A DNA stretch of 64,000 bases from Candidatus Thiodiazotropha sp. (ex Epidulcina cf. delphinae) (lineage in GTDB: Bacteria; Pseudomonadota; Gammaproteobacteria; Chromatiales; Chromatiaceae), in contig JAHXHS010000008.1 of NCBI GenBank assembly GCA_025656455.1, forward strand, positions 62,001 to 126,000, in the 5' to 3' direction. A model generated the notes under the pieces. That model worked only from the letters and a program-made list of their open reading frames with translations, was not told the DNA's origin and did not search any database. How positions within the stretch are numbered: the first letter of the stretch is position 1; the number at the start of each line of letters is the position of its first letter. This document shows, piece by piece, positions 42,545 through 53,590 of this stretch. The translations under genes and the position numbers were made by a program.

Positions 42545-43620
42545 GACTTGATCATCTCCAGGCAGTAGCGTCCCACCTGCGCTGCCGCATCGGGCCTGGC
42601 CAGTTTTCGCGCAGCCTTTGCCATCTTCAACAATTTGTCTCTGTCAGCGCACAGACTGTTCAGCAACCGCGCCAGGTTCCTCACATCCAGGCTTGGCTGG
42701 GGCAGCAGTTCGGCCGCGCCCGCCTTGACCAGAAAATCGGCGTTACGGGTCTGATGATCGTCCACCGCATAGGGGTAGGGAACCAGCACCGCACCCAGTC
42801 CGGCAGCCGCCAGCTCGGAAACGGTCAAGGCGCCGGCGCGACAGATCACCAGATCGGCCCAAGCGTAGGCCTCGGCCATCTCTTTCTCAAAGGCCTTGAT
42901 CTCCGCTGTCACACCCGACTCCCGATAGCGGGTCAGGGTCTCATCGATCAGCTTGTCGCCGGCCTGGTGGCGCACCTGGGGACGCTGTTCCTCAGGCAGT
43001 AATGCCAGTGCTTCGGGAATGATCCGGTTCAGCGCTTGAGCCCCTAGCGAACCACCAAGCACAAGCAATCTCACAGTCCCTCGACGCCCAGTGAAGCGCT
43101 GTTCCGGCGTCTGCAAGGCAACGATTTCCCGGCGCACCGGATTTCCGACGGTCTCTGCCTGGGCTTCGGCGCCGAAACTGCCGGGAAACGCCTCGAACAC
43201 CTTGTTGGCGAAGCGCGCCAGGATACGGTTGGTCAGTCCCGGAATGGCATTCTGCTCCTGAATCACCAAGGGTATCCGCATCAATCTGGCAGCGACGCCT
43301 CCAGGGCCGGAAACGAATCCCCCCATCCCGAGCACCAGGTTCGGGCGGATGCGGCGAAACACCTTATACGCCTGCCATAGCGCTCTCGATATCACAAATG
43401 GCGCGGCCAGACGCCGCTTGAGACCCGTTCCGCGCACGCCTTTGACTTCGAGGATTTCGAACGGATAACCATATTCGGGGACCAGCCGCCTCTCCATCCC
43501 CGCCATGCTGCCCAGCCAGGTAATGCGGCAACCCTGGTGTTTCAGCCAGTCAGCCACCGCAAGGGCGGGAAACAGATGTCCGCCGGTCCCTCCCGCCATG
43601 ACCATTACATGAGGCTCCAT
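42541..43620 (-). CDS. murG: UDP-N-acetylglucosamine--lipid I GlcNAc transferase
   Basis: Converts lipid I to lipid II on the inner face of the membrane. The 359-residue GT-B protein has [42 protein letters not shown] and [22 protein letters not shown]. The start overlaps the ftsW end by 16 bases. Further in-frame ATGs at codons 6 and 8 are possible starts, but the first keeps the coupling. Confidence 0.96.
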   Translation of the reverse strand: MEPHVMVMAGGTGGHLFPALAVADWLKHQGCRITWLGSMAGMERRLVPEYGYPFEILEVKGVRGTGLKRRLAAPFVISRALWQAYKVFRRIRPNLVLGMGGFVSGPGGVAARLMRIPLVIQEQNAIPGLTNRILARFANKVFEAFPGSFGAEAQAETVGNPVRREIVALQTPEQRFTGRRGTVRLLVLGGSLGAQALNRIIPEALALLPEEQRPQVRHQAGDKLIDETLTRYRESGVTAEIKAFEKEMAEAYAWADLVICRAGALTVSELAAAGLGAVLVPYPYAVDDHQTRNADFLVKAGAAELLPQPSLDVRNLARLLNSLCADRDKLLKMAKAARKLARPDAAAQVGRYCLEMIKS

Positions 43621-44801
43621 GACCGCCTCCCGATGGTGTCCCGACCGGCCTTCCGCCGCGATTCAAAGTCGATCCGCAGCAACAACGCGATCATCATGCA
43701 GGCGACAATGATGCTGTTGCCGCCATAGCTCATGAACGGCAGGGTCAGCCCCTTGGTGGGCAACATGCCGACGTTGACGCCGATATTGATAAAGGCCTGC
43801 ATCCCGACCCACAACCCCAGTCCGTAGGCGGTATAGGCGGAGAAACGATGCCCCGCCATCTCTGCCTTGACACCGATCTGAAACGCCCGCCAGGTGATGA
43901 AAACGAATAGCAGGATCACCCCTAGGGTGCCGATCAACCCAAACTCCTCTCCCACCACCGCCATGATGAAGTCGGTATGGGCTTCCGGCAGGTAGAACTG
44001 CTTTTGAATACCGTTGCCGAGACCGACCCCGGAAATCTCGCCCCGTCCAAAGGCTATCAGCGCCTGGGAGAGCTGGAAGTCGGTATTGAAAGGGTCGTCC
44101 CAGGGATTCAGATAGGTGGTTATGCGCTGCCATCGATAGGGGGAGAAATAGACCAGCGCCCACCCGGCCACGCCAGCGAAAACGATCAGTGTGGCAAATT
44201 GATAGAGCACCACCCCACCCAGAAACAGCATCCCCAACGCCGTGGCGAACAGCACCACCGTAGCGCCGAAATCGGGCTGCAACAGGATCAGCGCGCTGGT
44301 GACGATCAACAACAGCATCGGCTTGGCGAACCCCCAGAAGGAGCGCGCCACCTCATCCTGCCGGCGCACCAGGTAACCAGCAATATAGAGCACCATGAAG
44401 AGCTTCATGAATTCCGAGCTCTGCAGGTTGAAGACGCCCAGGGGAATCCAACGGGTTGCTCCGTTCACCGTCTTGCCCACCCCCGGGACCAACAGGATCA
44501 ACAGCAGCAACATGCCCAGGAAGACCAGCACTGGCCCCGCCTTGCGCCACTGCATCATGGGTATGCGGAAAAACAGCAGCCCGCCGGCCAGGCCCAGAAA
44601 GATGGCGAACAGATGGCGGTGGACATAGAAGAAAGGTGACCCGGCGATACGGTCACCGACCGTCATCGAGGCTGATGAGACCATCACCAGACCGAAACAG
44701 AGCAACAGGGCGGCCGCGCAGAACAGCCACCAATCGACACTCGGTTCAACAGGTCTGCCGGTGCGGGAATCGTATGCCTGAGGACGCTGCAGGGTACTCA
44801 T
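43605..44801 (-). CDS. ftsW: Peptidoglycan glycosyltransferase FtsW
   Basis: SEDS-family membrane polymerase for septal wall synthesis, working with FtsI. The 398-residue product has about ten membrane segments and the family pieces NGATRWIPLGVFNLQSSE, LLQPDFGATVV, AHTDFIMAVVGEEFG and FMSYGGNSI. It overlaps murG (16 bases) and murD (4 bases). Confidence 0.96.
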   Translation of the reverse strand: MSTLQRPQAYDSRTGRPVEPSVDWWLFCAAALLLCFGLVMVSSASMTVGDRIAGSPFFYVHRHLFAIFLGLAGGLLFFRIPMMQWRKAGPVLVFLGMLLLLILLVPGVGKTVNGATRWIPLGVFNLQSSEFMKLFMVLYIAGYLVRRQDEVARSFWGFAKPMLLLIVTSALILLQPDFGATVVLFATALGMLFLGGVVLYQFATLIVFAGVAGWALVYFSPYRWQRITTYLNPWDDPFNTDFQLSQALIAFGRGEISGVGLGNGIQKQFYLPEAHTDFIMAVVGEEFGLIGTLGVILLFVFITWRAFQIGVKAEMAGHRFSAYTAYGLGLWVGMQAFINIGVNVGMLPTKGLTLPFMSYGGNSIIVACMMIALLLRIDFESRRKAGRDTIGRRSWSLM

Positions 44802-46153
44802 GCCGGCAGCGCCTCCACCGCCTGGATAAAGGCCTCACCCCTGGCCTCGAAATTGCCGAACATATCAAAGCTGGCACAGGCCGGCGAGAGGATGACCCGA
44901 TCCCCCGGCAAGGCCAGTTCCAGCGCCCTCGCCACGGCCTCTTCCAGGGTCGCGGCATGTGCCAGTTTCGCATGTCCGGCGAGAGCGGATTCCAATCTCG
45001 GCGCATCGCGCCCGATCAATATCACCGCCCGCGCGGTCTTTTCTGCAACCGGCGCCAATGCAGTGAAATCGGCGCCCTTACAGTCACCCCCCGCGATCAA
45101 CAGGCTAAGACTGCTTCCATCCTCGGGATGCAATCCCTCCAGTGCGGCGATGGTGGCGCCCACATTGGTGCCCTTGGAGTCGTTGTACCAGCGCAGACCC
45201 TGTTTATCCGCCACCCACTGGGTGCGGTGGGGAAGCCCCGAAAAGCTGCGCAGCGCCGCCAACATGTCGTTTTGCGGCAAACCGACCGCACTGCCCAACG
45301 CCAGGGCTGCCAAGGCGTTCGCCACATTGTGTCGGCCGGGTATGCGCAACTCACTGACCGGCATCACTGGGGTATGCCCCTCGCTCAGCCATTTCACCCC
45401 GTTGCGCTCGTGCAGACCGAAATCGCTCCCTGAAGGCGTGCCCAGGGTGAAACCGATAATCGTCGCCCGCTCATCGGCCATCGCCGCGACCCTGGGATCA
45501 TCCCGGTTGATCACCATGATCGCTGTGCCAGCATAGAGTTTCGCCTTGGTTGCGGCATACTCATCCAGGTCCCGGTAGCGGTCCATATGGTCGGGTGAGA
45601 TGTTCAGCACCACTGCCGCCTTGGGCTTGAGTGAATAGGTGCTCTCCAATTGGAAGCTGGAGAGTTCCAACACATAGAGCTCCACCCGCTCATCCAGCAG
45701 GTCGAGCGCCGGCTTGCCCAGGTTGCCGCCCACGGCCACATTCACCCCCGCCATTCGCGCCATCTCTCCCAACAGGGTGGTGACGGTGCTCTTGCCGTTC
45801 GATCCAGTGATCGCCACCACCGGCGCATCCACCGCCCTGGCGAAAAGCTCTACATCGCCGAGAATCTCAGTACCCTGCTCCCTGGCCACCTGAATCAGGG
45901 ATTCGTCCAGGGGTACGCCCGGACTCACCACCAGTTGGTTGGCCGCCTGGAAAACCTCGGCCTGAAAACCGCCAAGGAACAGAGCCGTATCGGGAAAATC
46001 CTTGCGCAACGCCTCCAAACCGGGCGGTTGTTCCCGGCTGTCGGTCACCGCCAATGGAACACCTTGCGCCGCCAGATGGCGCGCACAGGAGAGCCCGGTC
46101 TTACCGAGACCGACAATCAGCGTTTTACCTGTCTGCCTCTGTTTGTCCGCCAT
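44798..46153 (-). CDS. murD: UDP-N-acetylmuramoylalanine--D-glutamate ligase
   Basis: Adds D-Glu to the wall precursor. The 451-residue ligase has TLIVGLGKTGLSCARHL, the ATP loop GSNGKSTVTTLLGEMA, NISPDHMDRY and YNDSKGTNVGATIAAL. The open frame reaches 46240, but the ATG at 46153 shares a base with the mraY stop (TGATG), and this is the family start. Confidence 0.96.
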   Translation of the reverse strand: MADKQRQTGKTLIVGLGKTGLSCARHLAAQGVPLAVTDSREQPPGLEALRKDFPDTALFLGGFQAEVFQAANQLVVSPGVPLDESLIQVAREQGTEILGDVELFARAVDAPVVAITGSNGKSTVTTLLGEMARMAGVNVAVGGNLGKPALDLLDERVELYVLELSSFQLESTYSLKPKAAVVLNISPDHMDRYRDLDEYAATKAKLYAGTAIMVINRDDPRVAAMADERATIIGFTLGTPSGSDFGLHERNGVKWLSEGHTPVMPVSELRIPGRHNVANALAALALGSAVGLPQNDMLAALRSFSGLPHRTQWVADKQGLRWYNDSKGTNVGATIAALEGLHPEDGSSLSLLIAGGDCKGADFTALAPVAEKTARAVILIGRDAPRLESALAGHAKLAHAATLEEAVARALELALPGDRVILSPACASFDMFGNFEARGEAFIQAVEALPA

Positions 46154-47235
46154 CAGCGTATCTTCAGACTCGCTAGACCGATCAGCACCAAAATGACGGT
46201 GATGATCCAGAATCGCACAATGACCCGGGGTTCGGGCCAACCCTTGAGTTCAAAATGGTGATGCAGCGGAGCCATGCGGAAGATGCGCTTGCCTGTCAAT
46301 TTGTAAGAGGCCACTTGCAGCATCACCGACACCGTCTCCAAGACAAACACCCCACCCATGATGAACAGCACGATTTCCTGGCGCACCGCCACCGATACCA
46401 CCCCCAGGGCAGCGCCCAGGGCCAAGGCGCCCACATCCCCCATGAAGACCTGGGCGGGGTAGGTGTTGAACCAAAGAAACCCCAGCCCGGCACCGACCAG
46501 CGCAGCGCAGAAGACAATCAACTCGCCAACCCCCGGCAGGTAAGGAATCTTCAGGTAGGCGGCAAAATCGGCATGTCCGGTGACATAGGCGATGACGCCC
46601 AGCGCCCCCCCCACCATCACCGTCGGCAAAATTGCCAGGCCGTCCAGTCCATCGGTGAAGTTGACCGCGTTGGATGAACCGACAATGACCAGATAGCTGA
46701 ATAGAATGAATGCCGGTCCCCAGTCGAGTGAGACATCCTTCAGGTAGGGAATCAGCAGGGCCGTCTCCATGGTCGAACTGGCGGTAAAGTAGAAGATCAG
46801 GGAAGCGCCCAGCCCGGCCACCGATTGCCAAAAGTATTTCCAACGCGCCGCCAACCCCTTGGGATCGTTGAGGACCAGCTTCTTGTAGTCATCAACCAAG
46901 CCGATAAGGCCGAAAATCATGGTCACGATCAGTACGATCCAGACATAGTGGTTTTCGAGATCGGACCAGAGCAGGGTGGCAATGGCGATGGCCACCAGGA
47001 TCAGCGCACCGCCCATGGTAGGGGTGCCTGCCTTGGAGAAGTGGCTCTCCGGACCGTCGCCACGCACCGGCTGGCCGATCTGATGAATACTGAGACGACG
47101 AATCATCATCGGCCCCAGGGCGAAGGAAATCAGCAACGCGGTCAAGACGCCCAGGATGGTTCGCAGGGTCAGGTACTGGAACACCCGAAAAGCACCGTCG
47201 AACTGGGCCAGCCAATCGGTCAGATAGAGCAACAC
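46153..47235 (-). CDS. mraY: Phospho-N-acetylmuramoyl-pentapeptide transferase
   Basis: Makes lipid I from UDP-MurNAc-pentapeptide and undecaprenyl phosphate. The GTG at 47235 gives 360 residues, exactly the usual size, with the ribosome site GGGGAGGGG just before it and the murF stop next to it. An ATG at 47265 would add ten residues inside murF. Conserved pieces: [34 protein letters not shown] and [15 protein letters not shown], in about ten membrane segments. Confidence 0.94.
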   Translation of the reverse strand: MLLYLTDWLAQFDGAFRVFQYLTLRTILGVLTALLISFALGPMMIRRLSIHQIGQPVRGDGPESHFSKAGTPTMGGALILVAIAIATLLWSDLENHYVWIVLIVTMIFGLIGLVDDYKKLVLNDPKGLAARWKYFWQSVAGLGASLIFYFTASSTMETALLIPYLKDVSLDWGPAFILFSYLVIVGSSNAVNFTDGLDGLAILPTVMVGGALGVIAYVTGHADFAAYLKIPYLPGVGELIVFCAALVGAGLGFLWFNTYPAQVFMGDVGALALGAALGVVSVAVRQEIVLFIMGGVFVLETVSVMLQVASYKLTGKRIFRMAPLHHHFELKGWPEPRVIVRFWIITVILVLIGLASLKIR

Positions 47236-47237
47236 GG

Positions 47238-48605
47238 TCAGCCCCTCCCCTCGTCCATCAAACAATGGACAACCCGCTCCATGGCAGCGCTTCGGGAGCC
47301 CTTGATCAGCAATGTGTCACCCGGGCGGATGGCCTGGTGCAATGCATCTGCCAACTCATCCAGTTCAGAGAAGGCCCGTCCGCCCTCCCCGAAGCTGTCC
47401 GCCGCATGACCGCTCAACCCGCCCAGGGTGTAGAGATGACGCAGGCCCGCTTGTCTGGCCTGGGCGCCGATACGGCTGTGCAGCGTAACGGACTCATCGC
47501 CCAATTCGGCCAGATCCCCCAACACCAGATATTGTTCGCCTGGCGCTTTGCGCAACACTTCGATCGCCGCATTCACCGAATCGGGATTGGCATTGTAGCT
47601 GTCATCGATCAGGTAAAAACCCGAAGGGGCGAACAACAGTTGCAAACGGCCCGCGACAGATCGCATGGCGTCTAAACCTTGCTGTATTTCACTGATCGAG
47701 CAGCCCATCGCCAGGGCGGCGGCGATGGCTGCCAGAGCGTTCATCAGGTTATGGCGTCCGGTCAGGGCGAGCTGCGCCTCGAAGCGCTCATCCCGGAATT
47801 CCACCATCATCTGACTGCGGAAGCCTCCCTCTGTCCAGCGCATCGTCGCCCGACTCAGATCGCTGCGCACGGCGGCCCGCGCCGAGGCGCCGAATGACAA
47901 CATGCGCCGTTCATCCAACAACTCACGCCACAGGGGAAAATAGTCGTCGTCTGCATTCAATACCGCGACACCCGAGGGCTTAAGGCCGTAGAGGATCTCC
48001 CCCTTAGCCTGAGCCACGCCCCGCAGATCGCCGAACCCTTCCAGATGGGCGGCCCCCGCATTCGTGATCACCGCCACGTCGGGGTGGGCGATCTGGCTCA
48101 GGTAGCCGATTTCACCCGGATGATTGGCGCCCATCTCCACCACGGCATAGGACTCCTCCTGCAGACCCAACAGGGTCAGCGGCAGGCCGATATCGTTGTT
48201 CAGATTTCCCTGGGTGGCGAGCACCGGTCCGCGCTCCCGCAGGCAGGCGGCCAACAGTTCCTTGACGGTGGTCTTGCCATTGCTACCTGTAATCGCCGCC
48301 AGGGGCACCTTAAACCGCTCCCGCCAGAGCCCCGCCAACCGGCCGAGACCCAGGCGGGTATTCGCCACCAGGATCTGTGGAATCGTCCTATCCAGGGATT
48401 CGCTGACCATCACCGCCGCGGCCCCCTTGTCGATCGCCTGATCGACAAACCGATGACCGTCAAAGTTGGGCCCCCGCAGGGCCACGAAGAGATCGCCTTG
48501 CTGCAGTGTGCGGGTATCGCTGCTGACTGCGCTGAAATCGACGTCCTCACCGACAATCCGGGCATTGAGGCCTTCCACCACCTCAGAGAGTCTCAGGCTA
48601 TTCAT
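47238..48605 (-). CDS. murF: UDP-MurNAc-tripeptide--D-Ala-D-Ala ligase
   Basis: Adds the D-Ala-D-Ala made by DdlB. The 455-residue ligase has [16 protein letters not shown], the ATP loop [30 protein letters not shown] and [12 protein letters not shown]. The frame is open to 48698 within murE; I choose the ATG at 48605 ([13 protein letters not shown]), which overlaps the murE stop by 8 bases and matches the family start. The ATG at 48617 is the other option. Confidence 0.95.
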   Translation of the reverse strand: MNSLRLSEVVEGLNARIVGEDVDFSAVSSDTRTLQQGDLFVALRGPNFDGHRFVDQAIDKGAAAVMVSESLDRTIPQILVANTRLGLGRLAGLWRERFKVPLAAITGSNGKTTVKELLAACLRERGPVLATQGNLNNDIGLPLTLLGLQEESYAVVEMGANHPGEIGYLSQIAHPDVAVITNAGAAHLEGFGDLRGVAQAKGEILYGLKPSGVAVLNADDDYFPLWRELLDERRMLSFGASARAAVRSDLSRATMRWTEGGFRSQMMVEFRDERFEAQLALTGRHNLMNALAAIAAALAMGCSISEIQQGLDAMRSVAGRLQLLFAPSGFYLIDDSYNANPDSVNAAIEVLRKAPGEQYLVLGDLAELGDESVTLHSRIGAQARQAGLRHLYTLGGLSGHAADSFGEGGRAFSELDELADALHQAIRPGDTLLIKGSRSAAMERVVHCLMDEGRG

Positions 48606-50142
48606 TTCGTTTTCCATCCCAATCATCCAGGGCCGCCGTGACCTGTTCGCGGTCGTCGAAATGGAGCACCCAGTCTCCAACCAGTTGATAGTCTTCATGA
48701 CCTTTGCCCGCCACTAGCACCCGATCGCCCGGAGAGGCGGCGGCCACGGCCCAGTGAATGGCGCGACCCCGGTCAGGCTCGACACAGGCCTTTTCCGGCG
48801 CTTTCATGCCGGCGAGAATTTCGTCGATGATCCCGGCACTCGCCTCGCCACGGGGGTTGTCATCCGTCACGTAGACAAGATCGGCCAGCCGTTCGGCCAC
48901 TCTCCCCATCAGGGGCCGCTTGCCCCGATCGCGGTCTCCGCCACAGCCGAAAACCAGGATCAAGCGGCCGGTGGTGTGGATCCGCAGCGCCTGTAGCGCC
49001 TTCTCCAAGGCATCCGGGGTATGGGCGTAATCCACCACCACGCTTGGCCGCTCTCCGCCACCCAGCAACTCCATGCGCCCCGGCACGGTGCGTAAATCCG
49101 CCATTACCCTCAACGCCCGCCGAAGATCCCATTCCCGGTGCAACAACACCAACAATACCGCCAGCAGGTTTGCCGCATTGAAGCGGCCCAGCAGCGGTGT
49201 CTCGAACAGGCCCGGTCCACGGTGGGTGGTGAACTGGATTCGCATCCCCTGAACACTGGGTTCGATCCGCTCGGCGCGCGCCCACCCCGCCAGGCCGGCC
49301 GGTATCCGGCAGGCCGGATCGAGGGTATAGCCCATCGCCGCCACATTGCCTGCCAGATCAGCGATGAGTTTCGACCCAAAGGCATCATCCAGATTGATCA
49401 CCGCACTGGTGAGATGGGGCATATTGAACAGCCGCCGCTTGGCGGCTCCATAGCGCTCCAGACTGCCATGGTAGTCGAAGTGATCACGGCTGAGGTTGGT
49501 AAAGATCGCGCAGTCGAAATGCACCACGGCGGCGCGATCCTGGTCCAGCGCATGGGAGGAGACCTCCATCGCCACCGCCCGGGCCCCCTGTTCGCGCAGC
49601 TCGCTCAACAACCGCTGCAAGTTCACCGCATCAGGCGTGGTGTAGCCGGTGGTACTGAGTCTGCCCGGCAGTCCGGCCCCCAATGTGCCGATGATGCCAC
49701 AGGGCATTTCATGCGCCAGCGCCTGCGCCAACAGCTGACTGATGCTGGTCTTGCCATTGGTGCCGGTAATGCCGTAGACCGTCATCCGCCGACTGGGGTG
49801 ATCATAGAAGCGGTCGGCTATCAGGCTCACCTGCGACGACAGCCCGGGGACGGCCAACAGGGGTATCGGCAAATGGGACAGACCAGCCGCAATGCGATCC
49901 CCCTCGCCGCCGTCAGGCTCCCAGGCAATGGCAACGGCGCCTTGGGACAAGGCCTGTTCGGCAAAAGCCAACCCATGCCGGCGACCGCCTGCACAGGCCA
50001 AAAACAGTCCTCCCGGCGCTACCCGGCGGCTGTCGAGGGTTATTTCCGCCACCTCCCGCTGCTGCATCGCGGCAACGGAAACGAGCCCCTCCAGCAGCGA
50101 GGAGAGGGTTTGGGCGTTTGTCATGCGCTCGGCGGTCATCAT
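48598..50142 (-). CDS. murE: UDP-MurNAc-L-Ala-D-Glu--meso-diaminopimelate ligase
   Basis: Adds meso-diaminopimelate to the precursor. The 514-residue ligase has DSRRVAPGGLFLACAGG, ATP loop GITGTNGKTSISQLLA, and the DNPRGE motif that recognises meso-DAP rather than lysine, as expected for a Gram-negative. Its first ATG overlaps the ftsI stop (ATGA at 50139-50142). Confidence 0.95.
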   Translation of the reverse strand: MMTAERMTNAQTLSSLLEGLVSVAAMQQREVAEITLDSRRVAPGGLFLACAGGRRHGLAFAEQALSQGAVAIAWEPDGGEGDRIAAGLSHLPIPLLAVPGLSSQVSLIADRFYDHPSRRMTVYGITGTNGKTSISQLLAQALAHEMPCGIIGTLGAGLPGRLSTTGYTTPDAVNLQRLLSELREQGARAVAMEVSSHALDQDRAAVVHFDCAIFTNLSRDHFDYHGSLERYGAAKRRLFNMPHLTSAVINLDDAFGSKLIADLAGNVAAMGYTLDPACRIPAGLAGWARAERIEPSVQGMRIQFTTHRGPGLFETPLLGRFNAANLLAVLLVLLHREWDLRRALRVMADLRTVPGRMELLGGGERPSVVVDYAHTPDALEKALQALRIHTTGRLILVFGCGGDRDRGKRPLMGRVAERLADLVYVTDDNPRGEASAGIIDEILAGMKAPEKACVEPDRGRAIHWAVAAASPGDRVLVAGKGHEDYQLVGDWVLHFDDREQVTAALDDWDGKRNE

Positions 50143-51875
50143 CCTTTATCACCCAGCCGCGCCATCAGGGTATTCTCGCGCCAGGGTTTGTCGGGGGGAA
50201 TATTCAACAGACGCAAGCTGCCGCTCATCACCTTGGAAAAGACAGGACCCGCCACCAATCCCCCATAGTAATCCTCACCTCCCGGTTCGTCGATGAACAC
50301 CGCCATCACTAGGCGTGGATCGCTGGCGGGAGCGATACCGACGAACAGTGAGAGATATTTGTCCTCCGCATAGCCGCCAGCCACCGATTTCTTGGCGGTG
50401 CCGGTCTTGCCCGCCACACGGTAGCCGGGAACCGCCGCGAGGGGCGCTGTGCCCTCGCTGCTCACCACCGCCTCCAGCATCTTCACCAGGGTCCGGGCCG
50501 TGCTCTTGCGCATCACCCGCTCACCCGCCACCGGCTGCTCCAGCTTCAGCAAGGATACCGGCAGGCGCACCCCATCATTGGCCAGCACCGCATAGGCCCT
50601 GGCAAGTTGTAGCGGTGTCACAGAGAGGCCATAGCCGAAGGAGAGCGTTGCCTGTTCAAAGGGTGACCAGTCGGAATAGTGGGGCAGCCGTCCGCTCGAC
50701 TCCCCTGGAAACTGACTGTTGGGACTCTCGCCGAAGCCCATTCCGGCATACAGTTTCCATAACGACTCAGGGCGTATCGACAGGGCGATCTTGCTGGCTC
50801 CCACGTTACTCGACTTGCGTAAAACCGTGGCCACGTCGATCATGCCGTAGTTGCGATTATCCCTCACCAGGTAACGCCCCACCTTCATCTGGCCCGGCGA
50901 AACATCGATGGGCGTGGTGGGCTTGAAACGCCCCATTTCCAGGGCCGCGGCCACGGTAAACGGCTTGATTGTCGATCCCGGCTCAAAGACATCGGTCACC
51001 GCCCGGTTGCGCAGACTGCTGGAACGGCGGCCACGATGAGCGTTCGGGTTGTAGGAAGGACTGTTGACCATCGCCAATATCTCGCCGCTCCGGGCATCCA
51101 GAATGACCGCGGAACCCGAACGGGCGCTGTACTTGCCGACAGCGGCCTTGAGTTCCCGGTAGGCGAGAAACTGCAACCTGCGATCGATGCTCAACGCCAG
51201 ATCCTTGCCTGGGGAGGGGCTGCGGATATTCTCTACCTGCTCCACCACCCGGCCCTTGCCGTCCTTGATCACCCGCTTGGCCCCGGGCGTGCCGCTCAAC
51301 CATGCGTCGTAGGCCAGCTCCACCCCTTCCTGTCCCTGATCGTCTATGTTGGTAAAACCCACCATATGGGACATCACCTCACCGCTGGGGTAGAAACGCC
51401 GATACTCCGAAAGCAGATCGATGCCATCCAGGTCGAACGCCCGCACCTGCTCCGCCAGAGCAGGGTTGATACGCCGTTTGAGATAGACAAAGCTGCGGTC
51501 GTTGGAGAGCAGACGGCGCAGACGATCGGGATCCAGATCCAGGGTTGTGGCCAGGGCGCCGATGGTCTGATTATCGCTCTTGATCAGACGCGGATTGGCG
51601 GCAACGCTCTTGACCGGGGTACTGATCGCCAACGGTTCGTTATTCCGATCCGTGATCATGCCTCGACTGGCGCTGACCTGCATGGTGCGCAGATAGCGAC
51701 GCTCTCCCTGCTCCTGCAGAAAGGCGGTTTGAAACACCTGCCTATCCAACGACTGCCACACCAGCGAAGCATAGGCCAGACCGATCACCGCGAGCACGGC
51801 ATAACGCCGGGCGCGATAGCTCGGTAGCCTGACGATTTCGGCCTGGTTTGCCTTTCTTTTCTTCGCACCCGCCAT
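50139..51875 (-). CDS. ftsI: Septal peptidoglycan transpeptidase FtsI (PBP3)
   Basis: Cross-links septal wall, partner of FtsW. The 578-residue protein has a short N-terminal membrane helix (about 24-40), a pedestal domain (RGMITDRNNEPLAIS) and the transpeptidase domain with SxxK at GSTIKPF (Ser301, Lys304), SSN in RKSSNVGASK and KTGT in AGKTGTAKK. No lipobox. It follows ftsL with 2 bases between. Confidence 0.96.
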   Translation of the reverse strand: MAGAKKRKANQAEIVRLPSYRARRYAVLAVIGLAYASLVWQSLDRQVFQTAFLQEQGERRYLRTMQVSASRGMITDRNNEPLAISTPVKSVAANPRLIKSDNQTIGALATTLDLDPDRLRRLLSNDRSFVYLKRRINPALAEQVRAFDLDGIDLLSEYRRFYPSGEVMSHMVGFTNIDDQGQEGVELAYDAWLSGTPGAKRVIKDGKGRVVEQVENIRSPSPGKDLALSIDRRLQFLAYRELKAAVGKYSARSGSAVILDARSGEILAMVNSPSYNPNAHRGRRSSSLRNRAVTDVFEPGSTIKPFTVAAALEMGRFKPTTPIDVSPGQMKVGRYLVRDNRNYGMIDVATVLRKSSNVGASKIALSIRPESLWKLYAGMGFGESPNSQFPGESSGRLPHYSDWSPFEQATLSFGYGLSVTPLQLARAYAVLANDGVRLPVSLLKLEQPVAGERVMRKSTARTLVKMLEAVVSSEGTAPLAAVPGYRVAGKTGTAKKSVAGGYAEDKYLSLFVGIAPASDPRLVMAVFIDEPGGEDYYGGLVAGPVFSKVMSGSLRLLNIPPDKPWRENTLMARLGDKG

Positions 51876-51877
51876 TT

Positions 51878-52150
51878 TCAGCGCCTGATCACAACGACTT
51901 CATTAAAAGCGGGCAGATGCATCTTCAATCCATCCCGCGCCCTTTTCTCCACTTCCGAATGGGTCGCCAAGGTACTCTCTTCCAGCTGCAGGCGTCCCCA
52001 CTCGATCGCGATGCGTTCCTGTTCCGCATGTAACTCCTGCAACCCCGCAAAATGTTTGCGGCTGAGATACTTGCTGTATACGACCGCCACCCCCGAGGCC
52101 AGCACTGCCGCGATCAGCAAGCCGAACAACCCGTAACCCGTACGGCTCAA
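51878..52150 (-). CDS. ftsL: Cell division protein FtsL
   Basis: Small bitopic divisome protein that forms a complex with FtsB and FtsQ. 90 residues: a membrane segment (about 7-26, [19 protein letters not shown]) then a coiled coil (about 30-70, [21 protein letters not shown]). The start is TTG at 52150, with GGAG 8 bases upstream, overlapping the rsmH stop by 4 bases. Confidence 0.92.
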   Translation of the reverse strand: MSRTGYGLFGLLIAAVLASGVAVVYSKYLSRKHFAGLQELHAEQERIAIEWGRLQLEESTLATHSEVEKRARDGLKMHLPAFNEVVVIRR

Positions 52151-53076
52151 GCGAGTCGCTCCGCGACGCGCAAGACCGCGCTGCGGGCGCGCGGATTCGC
52201 CGCAAGCTCCGCCGCACCGGGACGCAGGACCTTACCCACCAGGCGTAAGCGCGGCTGCAACTGATCCTGGGTCACCGGCACGCCGGGCGGAAAGTCATCC
52301 CCTCTCGCCTGGTCGCGCATGAAGCGTTTGACGAGGCGATCCTCAAGCGAGTGAAAACTGATCACCGCCAATCTGCCGCCCACCATCAACACATCCAGCA
52401 CACGCTGGAGGGATAGCCGCAGTGCATCCAACTCAGCATTGATGAAGATACGTATCGCCTGAAAGCTTCGGGTTGCTGGATGCTTACCCTTCTCCCGGGA
52501 GGGATTGGCGCGACTCACCAATTCCGCCAGTTGCAGGGTGGTGGTGATCGGCCTCTCCGACCTGGCATTCACGATCGCCCGGGCAATGCGTTTCGCATGG
52601 CGCTCCTCGCCATACGCCTTCAGCACCCCGGCTATCTCCGCCATCTCCGCCCTGGCCAACCACTCTGCCGCTGAAACGCCGCTGCCAGGATCCATGCGCA
52701 TATCCAGCGGTCCGTCCTTGCTGAAACTGAAACCACGCTCAGCCTGATCCAGCTGGGGAGACGACACCCCCAGGTCCAACAGAATCCCGTTGACCCGTCC
52801 CATCACACCGGCCTGTTCCGCCACATCCGCCAACATGGCAAAGCTCTCCTGTACGATGCTAAAGCGGGCATCATGCCCAAACAGACGCCGTCCATAAGCC
52901 ACCGCCTGCGGATCCCTGTCGATGGCTATCAGACGTCCCTGTTCACCCAGCGCCTCCAGGATCAGCCGGCTGTGCCCGCCGCGACCGAAGGTGCCATCCA
53001 TATAGACACCCGCCGGATCGATCTTCAGCGCCTCCACCGAGGGCTGCAGCAGGACTGAAAGATGCGCCAGCTTCAT
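52147..53076 (-). CDS. rsmH: 16S rRNA (cytosine(1402)-N(4))-methyltransferase RsmH
   Basis: Methylates C1402 of 16S rRNA. The 309-residue product (also called MraW) has [16 protein letters not shown] as SAM motif, [31 protein letters not shown] and [13 protein letters not shown]. The frame runs back to 53178, but the ATG at 53076 shares a base with the mraZ stop (TGATG) and fits the family. Confidence 0.95.
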   Translation of the reverse strand: MKLAHLSVLLQPSVEALKIDPAGVYMDGTFGRGGHSRLILEALGEQGRLIAIDRDPQAVAYGRRLFGHDARFSIVQESFAMLADVAEQAGVMGRVNGILLDLGVSSPQLDQAERGFSFSKDGPLDMRMDPGSGVSAAEWLARAEMAEIAGVLKAYGEERHAKRIARAIVNARSERPITTTLQLAELVSRANPSREKGKHPATRSFQAIRIFINAELDALRLSLQRVLDVLMVGGRLAVISFHSLEDRLVKRFMRDQARGDDFPPGVPVTQDQLQPRLRLVGKVLRPGAAELAANPRARSAVLRVAERLA

Positions 53077-53531
53077 CAGATCGAAAGCGACTTGAACTCT
53101 GCCGGCAGATCGAGATTCGTGAGATCCACCTTCTCCAGCCAGGCCTCCTGTCTGGTGTTCCAGGTCTCTTCGTCCCAAAGCTCGAATTTATTGATCTGCC
53201 CAACCAGCGCGACCTTTTTGTCGAGCTTGGCAAATCGACGCAACTCCTGGGGAAACAGAATGCGGCCCTGGCCGTCCATTTCGATCTCATGGGCATTACC
53301 GATGTAGAGCCGTTGCAGATTCCGCGCGGCCTCGTCAAAGGAGGGCAATGCCTTGAGCTTCTCTTCGATCTCCAACCAAATAGGCTTGGGATAGATCAAC
53401 AGGCAGTGATCCTTATCGACGGTGATCACCAACTCAGAAGCGCAGGCAGCCGCGAGCTGATCACGGTACCGGGTCGGTATCGCAATACGCCCCTTGGCAT
53501 CCAGATTGAGTGATGAAACCCCTCGAAACAA
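53076..53531 (-). CDS. mraZ: Transcriptional regulator MraZ
   Basis: Represses the division/wall cluster by binding its promoter. The 151-residue product from the TTG at 53531 begins [18 protein letters not shown] after the initiator, almost the E. coli length. GAGGGG stands about 8 bases before the TTG. It has the two SpoVT/AbrB-like halves (DAKGRIAIP and DGQGRILFP). The frame goes further up to 53612, but this part carries the promoter and operator and is not conserved protein. Confidence 0.93.
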   Translation of the reverse strand: MFRGVSSLNLDAKGRIAIPTRYRDQLAAACASELVITVDKDHCLLIYPKPIWLEIEEKLKALPSFDEAARNLQRLYIGNAHEIEMDGQGRILFPQELRRFAKLDKKVALVGQINKFELWDEETWNTRQEAWLEKVDLTNLDLPAEFKSLSI

Positions 53532-53556
53532 AACAGTGCCCCTCTGATGGACAGAT

Positions 53557-53581
53557 TTCCCTAATTCCCCACATTCTTCCA
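53557..53581 (-). promoter_or_regulatory. Three MraZ boxes at 10-base spacing
   Basis: On the minus strand TGGAA, TGGGG and GGGAA start exactly 10 bases apart (complement 53577-53581, 53567-53571, 53557-53561), matching the TGGGN-N5 repeat bound by MraZ. They lie between the -10 box and the mraZ start, so MraZ can block its own cluster. Confidence 0.78.
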
Positions 53582-53590
53582 CTTCAACCC

